Shown here: positions 24,858 through 34,597 of the stretch, in pieces
Numbering within the stretch: the first letter of the stretch is position 1
Layout: each line of letters opens with the position of its first letter
Assembly: GCA_012103505.1 (NCBI GenBank)
Contig: WLWP01000002.1
Coordinates: 372,001-436,000, forward strand
Direction: 5' to 3'
DNA from: Pseudomonadales bacterium
GTDB taxonomy: Bacteria > Pseudomonadota > Gammaproteobacteria > Pseudomonadales > Azotimanducaceae
Length of the DNA: 64,000 nucleotides
Notes under the pieces: model-generated
The model's database searches: none
What the model saw: the letters and a program-made list of their open reading frames with translations, nothing else
What the model was told of the DNA's origin: nothing
Translations under genes and position numbers: made by a program

Positions 24858-25745
24858 GTGAGCACAACTGTGAGCAGCACGGAACGAACCTTCGAAGTAT
24901 TGGGCGCCAACTTTGCAGCCAAGCATTGGCCAAACGCCGAGGGTTATCCGACGTTGGCTCTGCATGGATGGCTCGACAATGCCAACACCTTCGACTTGTT
25001 GGCGCCTGCACTCCCGGAACTCAACATTGTTGGTCTAGACTTTGCTGGCCATGGAAGGTCCGATCATCGACCCCCTGGTGTGCACTACCACTCGTTACTC
25101 GACGTCCAAGATGTCCTCGCAGTAGCAGACCAACTAGGCTGGACAACTTTTCGACTAATTGGCCATTCCATGGGCGCAGCGGTCGCTAGCGAACTCGCAG
25201 CCCTCTTTCCAGAACGGGTAGAAAGTGCCGTTCTCATAGATGGCTTCCTCGCCACGGGTGGCGTATCTGCGGAAGAGCGACTGGTTCAAAACCGCGAAGC
25301 GCTGGTGCGCATGTTGCAACCAGCCAAAGCACCGAGAGCGTTTCCGAATGTGGAAACGATGGCAGATCGCGTCACCCAGGCCACAGACCAGAGCCTTGAG
25401 GCTGCTCGCGTACTGGTCGCGAGAGGCCACAAAGAAGTCGATCAAGGCGTTACTTGGCGTACGGATCCACGCATCCGTTTTCCAACCCCTATGCGCTATA
25501 CGATAGAACAAGTTGATCACCTCATTGCCCGCACGACATCACCGGCTCTCCTATTGGCAGCACGTGATGGCGACAAATGGTATCAGGGCGAAATCGAACT
25601 CCGTCAACAAAGTCATCCAAACCTCACTGTCCGCTATTTGGATGGGCCACATCACATCCACGTGGAACCAGCCTATGCTGACACGGTGATTGGAGAGATC
25701 AGAGATTTCTGGCAACTCGAACCGGAAATTGCCGCAGCTTCATAG
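24858..25745 (+). CDS. Alpha/beta hydrolase (serine hydrolase-like)
   Basis: 295 residues from a GTG. Oxyanion region LALHGWLDNANTF, GLDFAGHGRSDHRPPG, nucleophile elbow GHSMGAA (about 102) and a C-terminal GPHHIHVEPAY with the catalytic His. The HGWLDNA signature is common in serine-hydrolase-like (SERHL-type) proteins. Substrate unknown. Confidence 0.85.
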   Translation: MSTTVSSTERTFEVLGANFAAKHWPNAEGYPTLALHGWLDNANTFDLLAPALPELNIVGLDFAGHGRSDHRPPGVHYHSLLDVQDVLAVADQLGWTTFRLIGHSMGAAVASELAALFPERVESAVLIDGFLATGGVSAEERLVQNREALVRMLQPAKAPRAFPNVETMADRVTQATDQSLEAARVLVARGHKEVDQGVTWRTDPRIRFPTPMRYTIEQVDHLIARTTSPALLLAARDGDKWYQGEIELRQQSHPNLTVRYLDGPHHIHVEPAYADTVIGEIRDFWQLEPEIAAAS

Positions 25746-25786
25746 TCGGGAAACCTGGCCAACGCTCACGCCATACACCGCGTTAG

Positions 25787-26596
25787 CTAACCGGCTACAC
25801 CACCTAGTTCCTTGGTCCCAAACATTTCGCAGTCTGGGCGTGGATTGTTGGGCCATCGTCCCGTTGGATCGCGACCTCGACAAATGACCGCGGACCGAGT
25901 CCATCCGAGCGAAGCTTCATCTTTGACCCAAACTTCGGGCGGCACATAACGAATCGTCAAGCCACAACGCCGATGATCAGAGAGGTTTGCTTGGGAACCA
26001 TGCACGAGAAGGTCAGTGTGCAAAGAGAATTGCCCGGCGTTCAGAATCAACGGCGTCGGCGGGGCGAGCTCGCTCCGATCTTTTACTTCAAGTTCCAACA
26101 CCACGTTCTCGGTGCGACGTTGCCATTCGAGTCTTCCTTGTCGATGACTACCAGGGAGAAAACACATCGGTCCTGCATCCGGTCGGATGTCATCAATCGC
26201 AATCCAAGCCGTAACCGCACGTGACGGTCGAAAAGGCCAGTACGGCGCGTCCTGATGAAATGGCACAACTCTTTCATCGTGTGGCATTTTGCAGAAGTAG
26301 TGGGATCCCCAACAAACGATGTTAGGACCAATGAGATCTTCGACATAATCGAGCAGCTTCGGGTTTGTGACGATATCGTAGATACCTTGGCAAAGATGGT
26401 GGTATTCGTTGATGTCATAGGCGTCACGACCACCGGCTTGAACCTGTCGCAACAAGCCGTCCAGATAATTCCTCTGCCGGGATGCTTCGTCCCCTTCGAA
26501 GAGCGTCAAAGGTGCAACGTAGCCATTTTCGTTAAAGGCGTCGACTTGCTCAGCCGTCAGATGCTGTGGAGCCCTCTCAACGGGAGTGAATTGCAT
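25787..26596 (-). CDS. Phytanoyl-CoA dioxygenase family protein
   Basis: 269 residues of the Fe(II)/2-oxoglutarate PhyH family. Iron ligands HxD are in PFHQDAPYW (about 118-120) and the distal His in LLVHGSQANLSD, with the 2-OG-binding Arg in RRCGLTIRY. It is 14 bases downstream of the FAD subunit gene and so is the last gene of the molybdenum hydroxylase operon. The substrate is unknown, but PhyH proteins hydroxylate small molecules as well as acyl-CoAs. Confidence 0.88.
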   Translation of the reverse strand: MQFTPVERAPQHLTAEQVDAFNENGYVAPLTLFEGDEASRQRNYLDGLLRQVQAGGRDAYDINEYHHLCQGIYDIVTNPKLLDYVEDLIGPNIVCWGSHYFCKMPHDERVVPFHQDAPYWPFRPSRAVTAWIAIDDIRPDAGPMCFLPGSHRQGRLEWQRRTENVVLELEVKDRSELAPPTPLILNAGQFSLHTDLLVHGSQANLSDHRRCGLTIRYVPPEVWVKDEASLGWTRSAVICRGRDPTGRWPNNPRPDCEMFGTKELGGVAG

Positions 26597-26610
26597 ATCA
26601 GATACTGACC

Positions 26611-27408
26611 CTACGCCAACAGAGCTTCTGTCGCGCGCTTGGCCATCACTTTGACGAGGTGGGCGCGATACTCCGCGGACGCATGCAGATCGCTATTGAA
26701 GCCTGCATCAGGCACTTCAACGCTATCTATCGCCCCTGGTTCAAGGTCTGCATTCAGAACATTCTCGATCCCTGTCGCACGAAAGGCACAAGGTCCAGCT
26801 CCGGTCACACCAACGCGCACACCGTCTGAAAACTCCGCAACCAACACACCAACGACTGCATAACGAGAGGCAGGGTTTGGAAACTTACTGTAGCCCGCTC
26901 GCTTTGCTACGGGGAAATCTATACGCGTTATGATCTCGCCTGGATTCAGTGCCGTCTCAAACAAGTCCTTAAAAAAGTCATCCCCAGCAATTTCTCGCTC
27001 CTGGGTGACAACGGTTGCCCCTAAGCCAACAACAGCCGCCGGATAGTCAGCAGCTGGATCACTATTCGCGACAGAACCACCCATGGTGCCCCGGTTTCTT
27101 ACTTGGTTGTCACCAATTAAGCCGACAAGATCACATAGGACGGGGAGCTTGGCTGCGATCTCACGTGATCCTGCAACAACATTATGGGGCGTGAAACCCC
27201 CGACACTCACCACCGTATCGCTGACGCTTATCCCGGTAAGCTCCGCAATACCTGACAGATCAATGAGATCTGTGGGTGCAGCAAGTCTCTGTTTCATTGT
27301 CGGGATCAAAGTCATGCCACCACTCAGATACATCGGATCGTCTGAACCTTGGAAGATCGAAATCGCATCATTCAGGCTGGCTGGCTTGTGATAGTTGAAT
27401 TGATACAT
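26611..27408 (-). CDS. Molybdenum hydroxylase FAD-binding subunit (CoxM-type)
   Basis: 265 residues of the medium subunit of the xanthine oxidase family. FAD-binding motifs are YLSGGMTLIPTMKQRL (about 27-42) and the TMGGSVANSDPAADYPA region (about 108-124). The C-terminal CO-dehydrogenase flavoprotein domain has VGVTGAGPCAFRA. It passes electrons from the iron-sulfur subunit to the final acceptor. The gene follows the broken large-subunit gene by three bases. Confidence 0.9.
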   Translation of the reverse strand: MYQFNYHKPASLNDAISIFQGSDDPMYLSGGMTLIPTMKQRLAAPTDLIDLSGIAELTGISVSDTVVSVGGFTPHNVVAGSREIAAKLPVLCDLVGLIGDNQVRNRGTMGGSVANSDPAADYPAAVVGLGATVVTQEREIAGDDFFKDLFETALNPGEIITRIDFPVAKRAGYSKFPNPASRYAVVGVLVAEFSDGVRVGVTGAGPCAFRATGIENVLNADLEPGAIDSVEVPDAGFNSDLHASAEYRAHLVKVMAKRATEALLA

Positions 27409-27411
27409 TGG

Positions 27412-29701
27412 CTACTCCCCTCGTATCGCTCGCCAGACCTTTTCTGGCGTGGCTGGCATACTGATGTCTTTGTTACCCAGCGCATGGGTAATCGCGTTCA
27501 TTATCGCGGCTGGCGAACCGATGGCACCAGCTTCTCCGCATCCCTTTACTCCGAGCGGATTGTGCGTACACGGCGTCACGGTCGTGTCGACAATGAAATC
27601 TGGCAGATCGTCGGCTCTCGGCATGCAGTAATCCTTGGGCAACCCCACCGTGAACCTGCCCATGCACGATCAGCGGATTGATGATGTGGCCAAAGTCGTC
27701 AACTGCCACAAAGTCCACTAAATCGACAACACCAGTCTCTATGTCAATTTCCACCTCAGCGATGTGCGTGCCAGCGGGATACGTAAAATTGCCGGGATCG
27801 TAAAATGCTTTTTCACTTAAGCCTGGCTCCAAATCCTCCGGGTAGTCCGCAGGAACGTAAGACGCAAACGCGATCTCTTGGATCGACATTGATTGGTTAC
27901 TATCAGTCAATGTGAACTCGCCATTGTTGAACTCAACCTGGTCAATGCTCGCCTTCATCATATGCGCAGCGATCTTCTTCCCTTTCTCTATGATCTTCTC
28001 TGCCGCCATCACGAGCGCCGAGCCCCCAACAGCTAATGATCTGGATCCGTAGGTTCCGAGGCCAAAATCCATTCGACCCGTATCGCCGTGCACAACGTCA
28101 ATATCGTCGTACGGAATACCTAACTTGTCGGAAACAACTTGGGCAAATGTAGTCTCATGACCCTGGCCGTGACTGTGAGACCCAGTAAAAACGCTGGCAG
28201 AACCCGTGGCGTTTATCCGAATCTCCCCGCTCTCATACAAACCGACACCAGCCCCTAGCTCGATAGCGAGTTTGGAGGGTGCTAAGCCACATGCCTCGAT
28301 GTAACAAGCGAAACCAATGCCACGTCGCTTGCCTTGTTCAGCGGCTTTCGCACGCCGCCCTTCGAACCCATCGTAGTCTATGGCTAGCACCGCCTTATCG
28401 AGACTTGCTTCGTAGTTGCCTGTGTCATAGACCAGGGCAACAGGCGTTTCGTATGGAAAGTCCTCCGGCTGGATCATGTTCATCCGACGTAGATCGGCTG
28501 GATCCTTACCCAGTTCTCGGGCCGCCCGCTCAACTATCCGTTCGATCACATAAGTCGCTTCCGGTCTGCCAGCACCTCGGTATGCATCTACAGGAGAGGT
28601 ATTGGTATAAACCCCTTCCACCTCAACGTAAATGTTGGGGGTTTTGTATTGACCCGCGAGCAACGTACCGTATAGATAGGTAGGTACGGCCGAACCGAAC
28701 GTCGACAGATAGGCACCAAGATTGGCGGTCGTCTGCACTTTTAGCGCGGTGAATCGACCTTGTTCATCGAGGGCGAGTTCCGCGTGCGTCACGTGGTCAC
28801 GACCGTGAGCATCCGCCAAAAAACTCTCACTTCTTTCTGCCACCCATTTTATGGGTCGTCGAAGCTTACCCGCCGCCCAGATAACAGTGGTCTCTTCTGG
28901 GTAGACAAAAATCTTAGAGCCAAAGCCTCCACCAACATCGGGCGCCACTATTCTTAGTTTGTGTTCGGGTGCGACCTGGACAAAAGCACTTAATATCAAG
29001 CGCTCTAGGTGGGGATTTTGACTCGTCGTGTAAAGCGTGTAGTCACCAGTAGCCGCTTCAAACACACCCAGGCATGCCCTTGGCTCAAGTGCATTCGGAA
29101 TCAGTCGATTGTTCGTCAGGTCGATCGTTGTTACGTGCGCGGCTTTCGCAAAAGCCATGCGTGTTGCGTCTTCATCGCCAAGCGCCCAGTTGTATGCAAC
29201 GTTTCTATCGACGCTTTCGTAAATTGGTTCCGAAACTGAAGCCTGACTGACATCGATGACGGCATTGAGTTCTTCGAAATCCGCGACAACCATCTCAGCC
29301 CCTTGCTGAGCTGCCTGGACCGACTCAGCTACGACCATCGCGTACGGTTCGCCGACGTAATTGGCAAGCGTTGCCGCCATTGGTGGATGGGGTGCAGAGT
29401 TCATGTCACTGCCGTCCTTGCTTTTAACAAGCCAACCACAGGGGAGATCACCGAGCCCATCAGCAACCAATTCAGCGCCGGTGTAGATTGCGATAACTCC
29501 TTCTACAGAGAGCGCCTCAGTCGTTTCTATGCCGTTGATCCGCGCACGGGCATAGGGACTGCGACAAAACGCTGCATATACTTGGCCAGGTTGATTGAGA
29601 TCATCCGTATATTGGCCTTCGCCAGTAATAAAACGCTGGTCTTCACGGCGCCGAACCGAAGCACCTATACCTTGAGGATTCACTTGCGCTGCTTCACTCA
29701 T
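27412..29701 (-). pseudogene. Molybdenum hydroxylase large subunit (CoxL-type, form II), disrupted by internal deletion
   Basis: The frame from ATG 29701 reads as a normal molybdopterin subunit for about 680 residues (GGGFGSKIFVYPEE, AYRGAGRPEATY, SHGQGHETTFAQV) up to VHGGVAQG. It then leaves frame at about 27647-27650; the remaining C-terminus ([28 protein letters not shown]) continues in another frame down to 27412. Relatives have about 23 residues between those points (GIGQALLE to GSFM), so about 70 bp are missing and the frame is lost. The molybdopterin-binding Glu (GCGEAG) would not be made in frame. AYRGAGR marks form II, so CO oxidation is not implied. Could be real decay or an assembly fault. 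Confidence 0.82.
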
Positions 29702-29712
29702 GGACCTTTCTC

Positions 29713-30171
29713 CTAGCTCGCGTCAGCAACTGACTGAATCGCGCGAACGATGTTGTGATAACCCGTGCAACGACAGATGTTGCCCTCGAGCCCTTCTCTG
29801 ATAGAGCGATTGTCGAGATCGTCTACGTTGTCGACCAAATCAATGGCTTGCATGATCATGCCTGGCGTACAAAAACCGCATTGGAGCGCATGGCACTCGC
29901 GAAACGCTTCCTGCATGGGATGGAGATCTTCCTGTGTTCCGATCCCCTCGATCGTGGTCACTTCGGCACCTTCCGCTTGCCCAGCTAGGACGGTACACGA
30001 TTTCACCGCGCGTCCATTGAAGTGCACCGTGCAGGCGCCACACTGCGATGTGTCACAACCCACATGCGTCCCAGTCAGACCAAGATGTACGCGTAATATA
30101 TCGACTAGCAGCGTATTTTCCGGCACCTCTACATCTTTGGGTTCACCATTTACTTGCAACGATACTTTCAT
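29713..30171 (-). CDS. Molybdenum hydroxylase 2Fe-2S subunit (CoxS-type)
   Basis: 152 residues with both [2Fe-2S] domains. The plant-ferredoxin-like cluster ligands are in [16 protein letters not shown] plus SCTVLAG; the helical-domain ligands are in CGFCTPGM and [10 protein letters not shown]. It relays electrons from the molybdenum centre to FAD. Second gene of the operon, 11 bases before the large subunit. Confidence 0.93.
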   Translation of the reverse strand: MKVSLQVNGEPKDVEVPENTLLVDILRVHLGLTGTHVGCDTSQCGACTVHFNGRAVKSCTVLAGQAEGAEVTTIEGIGTQEDLHPMQEAFRECHALQCGFCTPGMIMQAIDLVDNVDDLDNRSIREGLEGNICRCTGYHNIVRAIQSVADAS

Positions 30172-30190
30172 TCACTCCTCCCAATTCAAT

Positions 30191-30808
30191 CTATATGGCA
30201 AACAACATTGCCAACGCCAAAACTACAAAGGCAATTATCCAAATCGTGCCACCCCCTGCGGTTTCATACTTAGGCTTGTCGGACTGCTCTACCGAAACGT
30301 CTGCAACGCGCGCGGGTACATCTACTCCTTCCGAACCTTCCGAACCTTCTGCACTTTCACCACTGTCGGCACGAACGTAATCTCGAAATGCAGAGAAAAA
30401 CTCGTCCGCCATTTTCCGCGTAGCACCATCGACTAGTCGACTGCCAACTTGCGCCAGCTTACCGCCGACGCTTGCCTTCACTTGATAGGTAAGTTTGGTA
30501 TTGCTCGCATCGATTTCAGCGAGCTGAACACTTGCTTCGCCTTTGGCGAAACCAGCAGCGCCACCCTTTACGCCACCTCTTATCCTATAACTCGAGGGTG
30601 GATCTAACTCGTCCAGCTCCAGAGCTGCTTGAAACATCGCACTAACAGGGCCGACTTTCGCCTTTACCTTAACGTCGAAATTAAGATCATCCGTGCGCGC
30701 AACTTCTTGGCAGCCGGTGATGCATTGACCTAATACATCAGGATCGTTCAGCGCTATCCACACGGTCTCGCGTGCTGCAGGAATGTCGTATTCGCCAGAT
30801 TGCTCCAA
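30191..30808 (-). CDS. coxG: CoxG-type SRPBCC membrane-anchored protein
   Basis: 205 residues. Residues 1-145 form the CoxG/SRPBCC ligand-binding fold (YDIPAARETVWIALNDPDVL, IPGC-like ITGCQEV, GVKGGAAGFAKGEASVQL, LAQVGSRLVDGATRKMADEFF). An acidic linker contains in-frame 9-base repeats (EGSEGSEG). A C-terminal membrane helix (IWIIAFVVLALAMLFAI) anchors it. CoxG recruits CO dehydrogenase to the membrane in carboxidotrophs; a matching role here is inferred. First gene of the operon. Confidence 0.85.
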   Translation of the reverse strand: MEQSGEYDIPAARETVWIALNDPDVLGQCITGCQEVARTDDLNFDVKVKAKVGPVSAMFQAALELDELDPPSSYRIRGGVKGGAAGFAKGEASVQLAEIDASNTKLTYQVKASVGGKLAQVGSRLVDGATRKMADEFFSAFRDYVRADSGESAEGSEGSEGVDVPARVADVSVEQSDKPKYETAGGGTIWIIAFVVLALAMLFAI

Positions 30809-30916
30809 AGTTCCCCCGAACCCATTATTCTCAGTCTGTCACCTCTTGAGATCGCAGCGACGATGACCGTATCCAGTAAGTAGCGTGCATGAATCACCGG
30901 ACGCTCGCAAGCCAAG

Positions 30917-31582
30917 CTAAGACGAAAGTGGCTCGCCGCCAAACTTCTCTTTCACCGCAATTTCACGCACCGGTTTGCGACGCAGTTTAGTGAGCTGTTT
31001 GACCGGTTTCCCGATCGGAATCATAGCGGCAAAGGCGAAGTGCTCCGGGATATCCAACAAGGTTTTGAGAGACCCTTCTTGGCCGCCCACAAATGTGGTC
31101 AGCGTACCGCCAAGACCCTCGTTGCGAGCGGCTAACAAGATGTTCCAAGCAAACGGATAGATAGAACCGCCTGAGATTACGCCCACGCGATCAAGCTCCG
31201 AATCAAAAGAAGCGACGACCGATAGGTCGACACAGACGATAAGCACAACCGGCGCATGACATAGCTTTGTAATCATTTCTCGGGGCACGGGCGCCGCCGC
31301 TATCTGATCCGCTGAAAGCTTGGTCGCATCAATCGTATTCCAAGGCACCTCGCCAACCTGGACTTGAGCCACGTATCTTTGGAAGGTTGGTTCGATCAAC
31401 GGCTCCAAAGCAGACTTGGTCTCTTCATTGCGAATAGCGATCACTTGCCAACCCTGGCGATTACCGCCACTAGGGGCAAATCTCGCGTTGTCTAAGATCT
31501 TCGCGAGCATCTCATCAGAGACTGGCTCATCAGTAAAATCACGTGCCGCAAACGTCGTTCGCATCACCTCATACAGTTCCAT
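30917..31582 (-). CDS. Nitroreductase family protein
   Basis: 221 residues from ATG 31582 with a GGGGTGA RBS; an ATG at 31624 adds 14 poorly supported residues. The FMN-binding start TTFAARDFTDEPV, APSGGNRQGWQVIAI and the late GLGGTLTTFVGG block are typical. Probably an NAD(P)H-dependent FMN oxidoreductase acting on quinones, nitro compounds or enals. It faces away from the downstream MarR gene, which may regulate it (inference from position only). Confidence 0.85.
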   Translation of the reverse strand: MELYEVMRTTFAARDFTDEPVSDEMLAKILDNARFAPSGGNRQGWQVIAIRNEETKSALEPLIEPTFQRYVAQVQVGEVPWNTIDATKLSADQIAAAPVPREMITKLCHAPVVLIVCVDLSVVASFDSELDRVGVISGGSIYPFAWNILLAARNEGLGGTLTTFVGGQEGSLKTLLDIPEHFAFAAMIPIGKPVKQLTKLRRKPVREIAVKEKFGGEPLSS

Positions 31583-31974
31583 GGATCGTTTCACCCCAAA
31601 TAAAATATGACATCTGTTTGACATTCTCCCTTATAATGGGACCTGACAACTTCGTTGTCTTACCGCATGTTTCGCCTTCGATAGATAGCACGATCGATCG
31701 AGCACAAAGGCTAGAGAACAAGATGTCCAAGTCCACGCTTGCCACCTTAGCGCAGTCGGCTTGAAGGAGACAGCCGCGTACAGTACTGAACGTGTAAACC
31801 GCCAGTACAGCAGATGCAGAGGGCAACCAATGCATTTGACTAGGTACCTAGGGAATAGCGAGCGAGGGTGCTAGAGCAGTCGAGGTAGTAGATTTGGATC
31901 TACTGCAGCGAATGAAAAGCAACCTTCGAGATGCAACATATCACTTTGCATTTCGAGCAACGAAGAGACCTTAT
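31583..31974. promoter_or_regulatory. Divergent intergenic region with CTAGGTACCTAG palindrome
   Basis: 392 bp without a supportable gene, between the nitroreductase and the MarR gene. The only strong structure is a perfect 12-bp palindrome at 31840-31851, directly after TTGA, a plausible MarR-type half-site pair. A 13-codon frame at 31723-31764 is not supported. Confidence 0.4.
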
Positions 31975-32466
31975 ATGAATAGTTTCGAAGACAATTCACA
32001 TCAAGAACTACCTCCCGAAGTATTGATGCGGGGACTTCTGCGAGCCTACTACTGGATGGATGAAAGCTTGCAAAACGGCCTGCAGCGAGCTGGGTATAGA
32101 CCACGGACGCGTACCCAAACCATGATCCTTATACACATTTCTAATGGCGTCACCCGCGCAGCGGAGCTCGCGCGCGCCTTAGGTGTTAGCCGCCAGGCCA
32201 TCCAACAGCAGATCAACGATCTCGAACAAGATGATCTCGTCACGCAAATTCCAGATCCAACGGATAAGCGGGCGAACCGAATCATCTTTAGTGAGCGCGG
32301 TGCAGAGCTAATCAACCAAGCAATGGAAACGTTGCGTGGTGCAGAACAGGCCCTGGCGATGCGGGTTGGTTACGAATCTGTGAGTCAGCTGCGTAAGGCG
32401 CTCATGACTGATTGGGGCCCCGTCATCGGCGAACAGAGAGCACCGGGACGTAAACGCTCAGCCTGA
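31975..32466 (+). CDS. MarR-family transcriptional regulator
   Basis: 163 residues from ATG 31975, which follows a GAAGAGA RBS; longer starts lack support. Winged helix: RTRTQTMILIHISNGV, AAELARALGVSRQAIQQQINDLEQDDLV, PDPTDKRANRIIFSERG. The extended N-terminal helix (MRGLLRAYYWMDESLQNGLQRAG) is the dimerisation helix. Likely target: its own promoter or the divergent nitroreductase. Confidence 0.85.
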   Translation: MNSFEDNSHQELPPEVLMRGLLRAYYWMDESLQNGLQRAGYRPRTRTQTMILIHISNGVTRAAELARALGVSRQAIQQQINDLEQDDLVTQIPDPTDKRANRIIFSERGAELINQAMETLRGAEQALAMRVGYESVSQLRKALMTDWGPVIGEQRAPGRKRSA

Positions 32467-32640
32467 TCTCTTTTGACCGACCTTGCTATCTAGGAGGCTA
32501 ACTAGTCGCTAACCAGGACACACGGTAATGCTGATCGGCGATGCAACAAATTCGTCGGTCAGTGAACCATTTCGTCGCACTGAGCGACGATCTCCCCCTA
32601 TCAGATTTATTCTGCACGCCTACTTATCGCGAGATGGAAC

Positions 32641-32718
32641 ATGGCAATGCGGCGTTTGGTTTTAATTGGCTTCACATGCTTCGTTTGGGTTATAGCGATC
32701 GCTGAGATGGCCCAATAG
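32641..32718 (+). CDS. Possible 25-aa hydrophobic peptide upstream of the sensor kinase
   Basis: ATG 32641 opens a 25-codon frame with one hydrophobic stretch (RRLVLIGFTCFVWVIAIAEM). Its TAG stop overlaps the GTG start of the histidine kinase gene (TAGTG), which is the coupling geometry used elsewhere in this window. No strong RBS is seen. It may be a small membrane protein or leader peptide, or a chance frame. Confidence 0.35.
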   Translation: MAMRRLVLIGFTCFVWVIAIAEMAQ

Positions 32719-33803
32719 TGAACGGAGACGTACACGGCCCGTGGCACCAGGTTGGCGGCGGCTTTAAGTCACACCTGCAAACGTACGCATACACGGGTCT
32801 TTTTTGCTTAGCGATAGGCACCGTCAATTGGCTCATCGACGCTGAGGTACCCCTCCTAACCAGCATAGCGGTCTCGTTCTGTATTGGCTTCTCGATCAAC
32901 ACGACGTTCGTCACCCTCGGCGGGTTCTTCAATCAATTTCTCAGCCCCTACGTCAGTCCCATCCCGTTAACAGCCATCGGACTTGCTATCGGTCTCTATC
33001 TCGCTGGAGCCTTGGTCGTAGGTGAGCCGCTCTACTTTTTTACGCAGAGCTTTGCCACTCTCGTGTTCGGTGTGTTCTTCGGCATCGTAGGATTTCTGCT
33101 ATTCACCACTCGAGCACGGCTGCTGGCTACTCAAGCTCAGCTCGCACGGGCTGAAGCTGAACGCGCACGCCAGGAACGGCTAACGCTCGAGACTGAGCTG
33201 AAGTTACTACAGGCACAGATAGAGCCTCACTTTCTGTTCAACACGTTGTCGAACATTGCAGGTCTGATCCATACCCAACCGCACCAGGCCGAGGAGACTC
33301 TGCTCAATTTCACGAAGTTGCTACGAGCCTCGCTGACGCGCACCCGGATGGCTGAGACGTCGCTCGCTGAAGAACTAGAAATCGCCAAAGCGTATCTAGA
33401 AATTCATCGGATTCGTATGAGAGACAGACTGGAATACGAAATTTGCGCAGACGAGCAAGCAAAACAAACCCCTATCCCACCGCTCCTCGTTCAACCCCTC
33501 ATTGAAAACGCGATCAAGCACGGCATCGACCCGAAAGAAGAAGGCGGCCTCATCTCGATCTCAGCAACCCTCGAACAAGACAGTGTGCAGATTTCGGTTC
33601 GTGACAATGGTATGGGGATCACACCCAACAATGCCAACGGCACGGGAACGGGCCTGAGCAACGTTCGTCACCGCTTAGAAGCTCTCTACGGAGCCAGGGG
33701 AAAGCTGCGTCTGCGCGAGCACAGCGAGGGTGGCTTAGAGGCGATTTTGACAATTCCTCGCACGCCAGAAAGCGACCTAAATGTGGCAGCAGACTTATCA
33801 TGA
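32718..33803 (+). CDS. LytS/YehU-type sensor histidine kinase
   Basis: 361 residues. Four membrane helices fill residues about 22-130, then a coiled coil (LLATQAQLARAEAERARQ) and the His_kinase domain with phosphoacceptor His171 in AQIEPHFLFNTL. The HATPase has PLLVQPLIENAIKHG (N box), RDNGMGI (G1) and GTGTGLSNVRHRL (G2). Start GTG. The signal is unknown; the stop overlaps the response regulator start by four bases. Confidence 0.9.
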   Translation: MNGDVHGPWHQVGGGFKSHLQTYAYTGLFCLAIGTVNWLIDAEVPLLTSIAVSFCIGFSINTTFVTLGGFFNQFLSPYVSPIPLTAIGLAIGLYLAGALVVGEPLYFFTQSFATLVFGVFFGIVGFLLFTTRARLLATQAQLARAEAERARQERLTLETELKLLQAQIEPHFLFNTLSNIAGLIHTQPHQAEETLLNFTKLLRASLTRTRMAETSLAEELEIAKAYLEIHRIRMRDRLEYEICADEQAKQTPIPPLLVQPLIENAIKHGIDPKEEGGLISISATLEQDSVQISVRDNGMGITPNNANGTGTGLSNVRHRLEALYGARGKLRLREHSEGGLEAILTIPRTPESDLNVAADLS

Positions 33804-34549
33804 CCGGTAGGCCAACTGCGGTTCTCGTTGACGACGAGGCTACCTTGATTGACTACCTGAAAACTAAGCTTGCACGCCTCTGGCCAGAACTTGAAATCCT
33901 CGGCACAGCAGTCAATGGTCGCCAGGCACTCGCGTTGGTCAAAGAAGTGCAGCCAGAAATCGTTTTTCTCGATATTCATATGCCCGGCATGACCGGACTA
34001 CAGGTCGCCGAAGCACTACCTACAGACACAAAAATCGTTTTCGTCACCGCCTTCGATCAGTACGCCGTTGACGCATTTGAGCACGCCGCTATCGATTACA
34101 TCCTAAAACCCGTCCACGACGACCGATTACAGCTTACCATCACAAAACTGCAGGAGACCAAAGCAGCACCTCGCGACGAATTTCTCGCCGTGTTGCGCGA
34201 GTTACAGTCGACAAGTTCCGGTCGGTATCTAAACTGGTTGCGGACAGGTCTAAACGACACCACTGAGCTCGTCTCGGTTGATGAGGTGATCTACTTTCAA
34301 GCGGATCAAAAATATACAACTGTGGTCACGGCTAGCGACGAAGCCATCATTAGGATGAGCATCAAGGAGCTCGAGGAGAGTCTCGACCCCGATGTCTTCT
34401 GGCGTATCCATCGAGGCACCATCGTCAGAGTTGATCAAATCGCGAGCGCTGTTCGAGATCTTCGTGGCCGTTACAATCTATCTCTGCGACAGAGAGATGA
34501 GACATTACGCACCTCACAAACCTACGGACGTCTGTTTAAGCAAATGTAA
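33800..34549 (+). CDS. LytTR-family response regulator
   Basis: 249 residues. Receiver domain: acidic pair VDDE (10-13), phosphoacceptor Asp58 in FLDIHMPG, Thr/Lys in VTAFD and ILKP. The C-terminal LytTR DNA-binding domain runs from about 145 (WLRTGLNDTTELVSVDEVIYF, WRIHRGTIVRVDQI, TSQTYGRLFKQM). Target genes are unknown; I found no clear paired LytTR half-sites in front of the operon. Confidence 0.92.
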   Translation: MTGRPTAVLVDDEATLIDYLKTKLARLWPELEILGTAVNGRQALALVKEVQPEIVFLDIHMPGMTGLQVAEALPTDTKIVFVTAFDQYAVDAFEHAAIDYILKPVHDDRLQLTITKLQETKAAPRDEFLAVLRELQSTSSGRYLNWLRTGLNDTTELVSVDEVIYFQADQKYTTVVTASDEAIIRMSIKELEESLDPDVFWRIHRGTIVRVDQIASAVRDLRGRYNLSLRQRDETLRTSQTYGRLFKQM

Positions 34550-34597
34550 CTTGCTACACTGCCTCGGGTTTTGATTAGTCGTCGCGGAGCAACTTGC

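Noticed and set aside
27412-27663. A separate 83-residue protein beginning [12 protein letters not shown]
   Set aside because: From [11 protein letters not shown] onward it is the C-terminus of the molybdenum hydroxylase large subunit shifted in frame.
26611-30808. Annotating the cox-type genes as an aerobic CO dehydrogenase
   Set aside because: The large subunit has AYRGAGR, the form II signature, not the AYxCSFR motif of genuine CO dehydrogenases, and it is also frameshifted.
31723-31764. A 13-codon frame between the nitroreductase and MarR genes
   Set aside because: No RBS, no coupling to a neighbour and no recognisable composition.
32572-32590. TCGTCGC-ACTGA-GCGACGA hairpin before the sensor kinase operon
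   Set aside because: No T-run for a terminator and no match to LytTR sites; left unassigned as a chance dyad.
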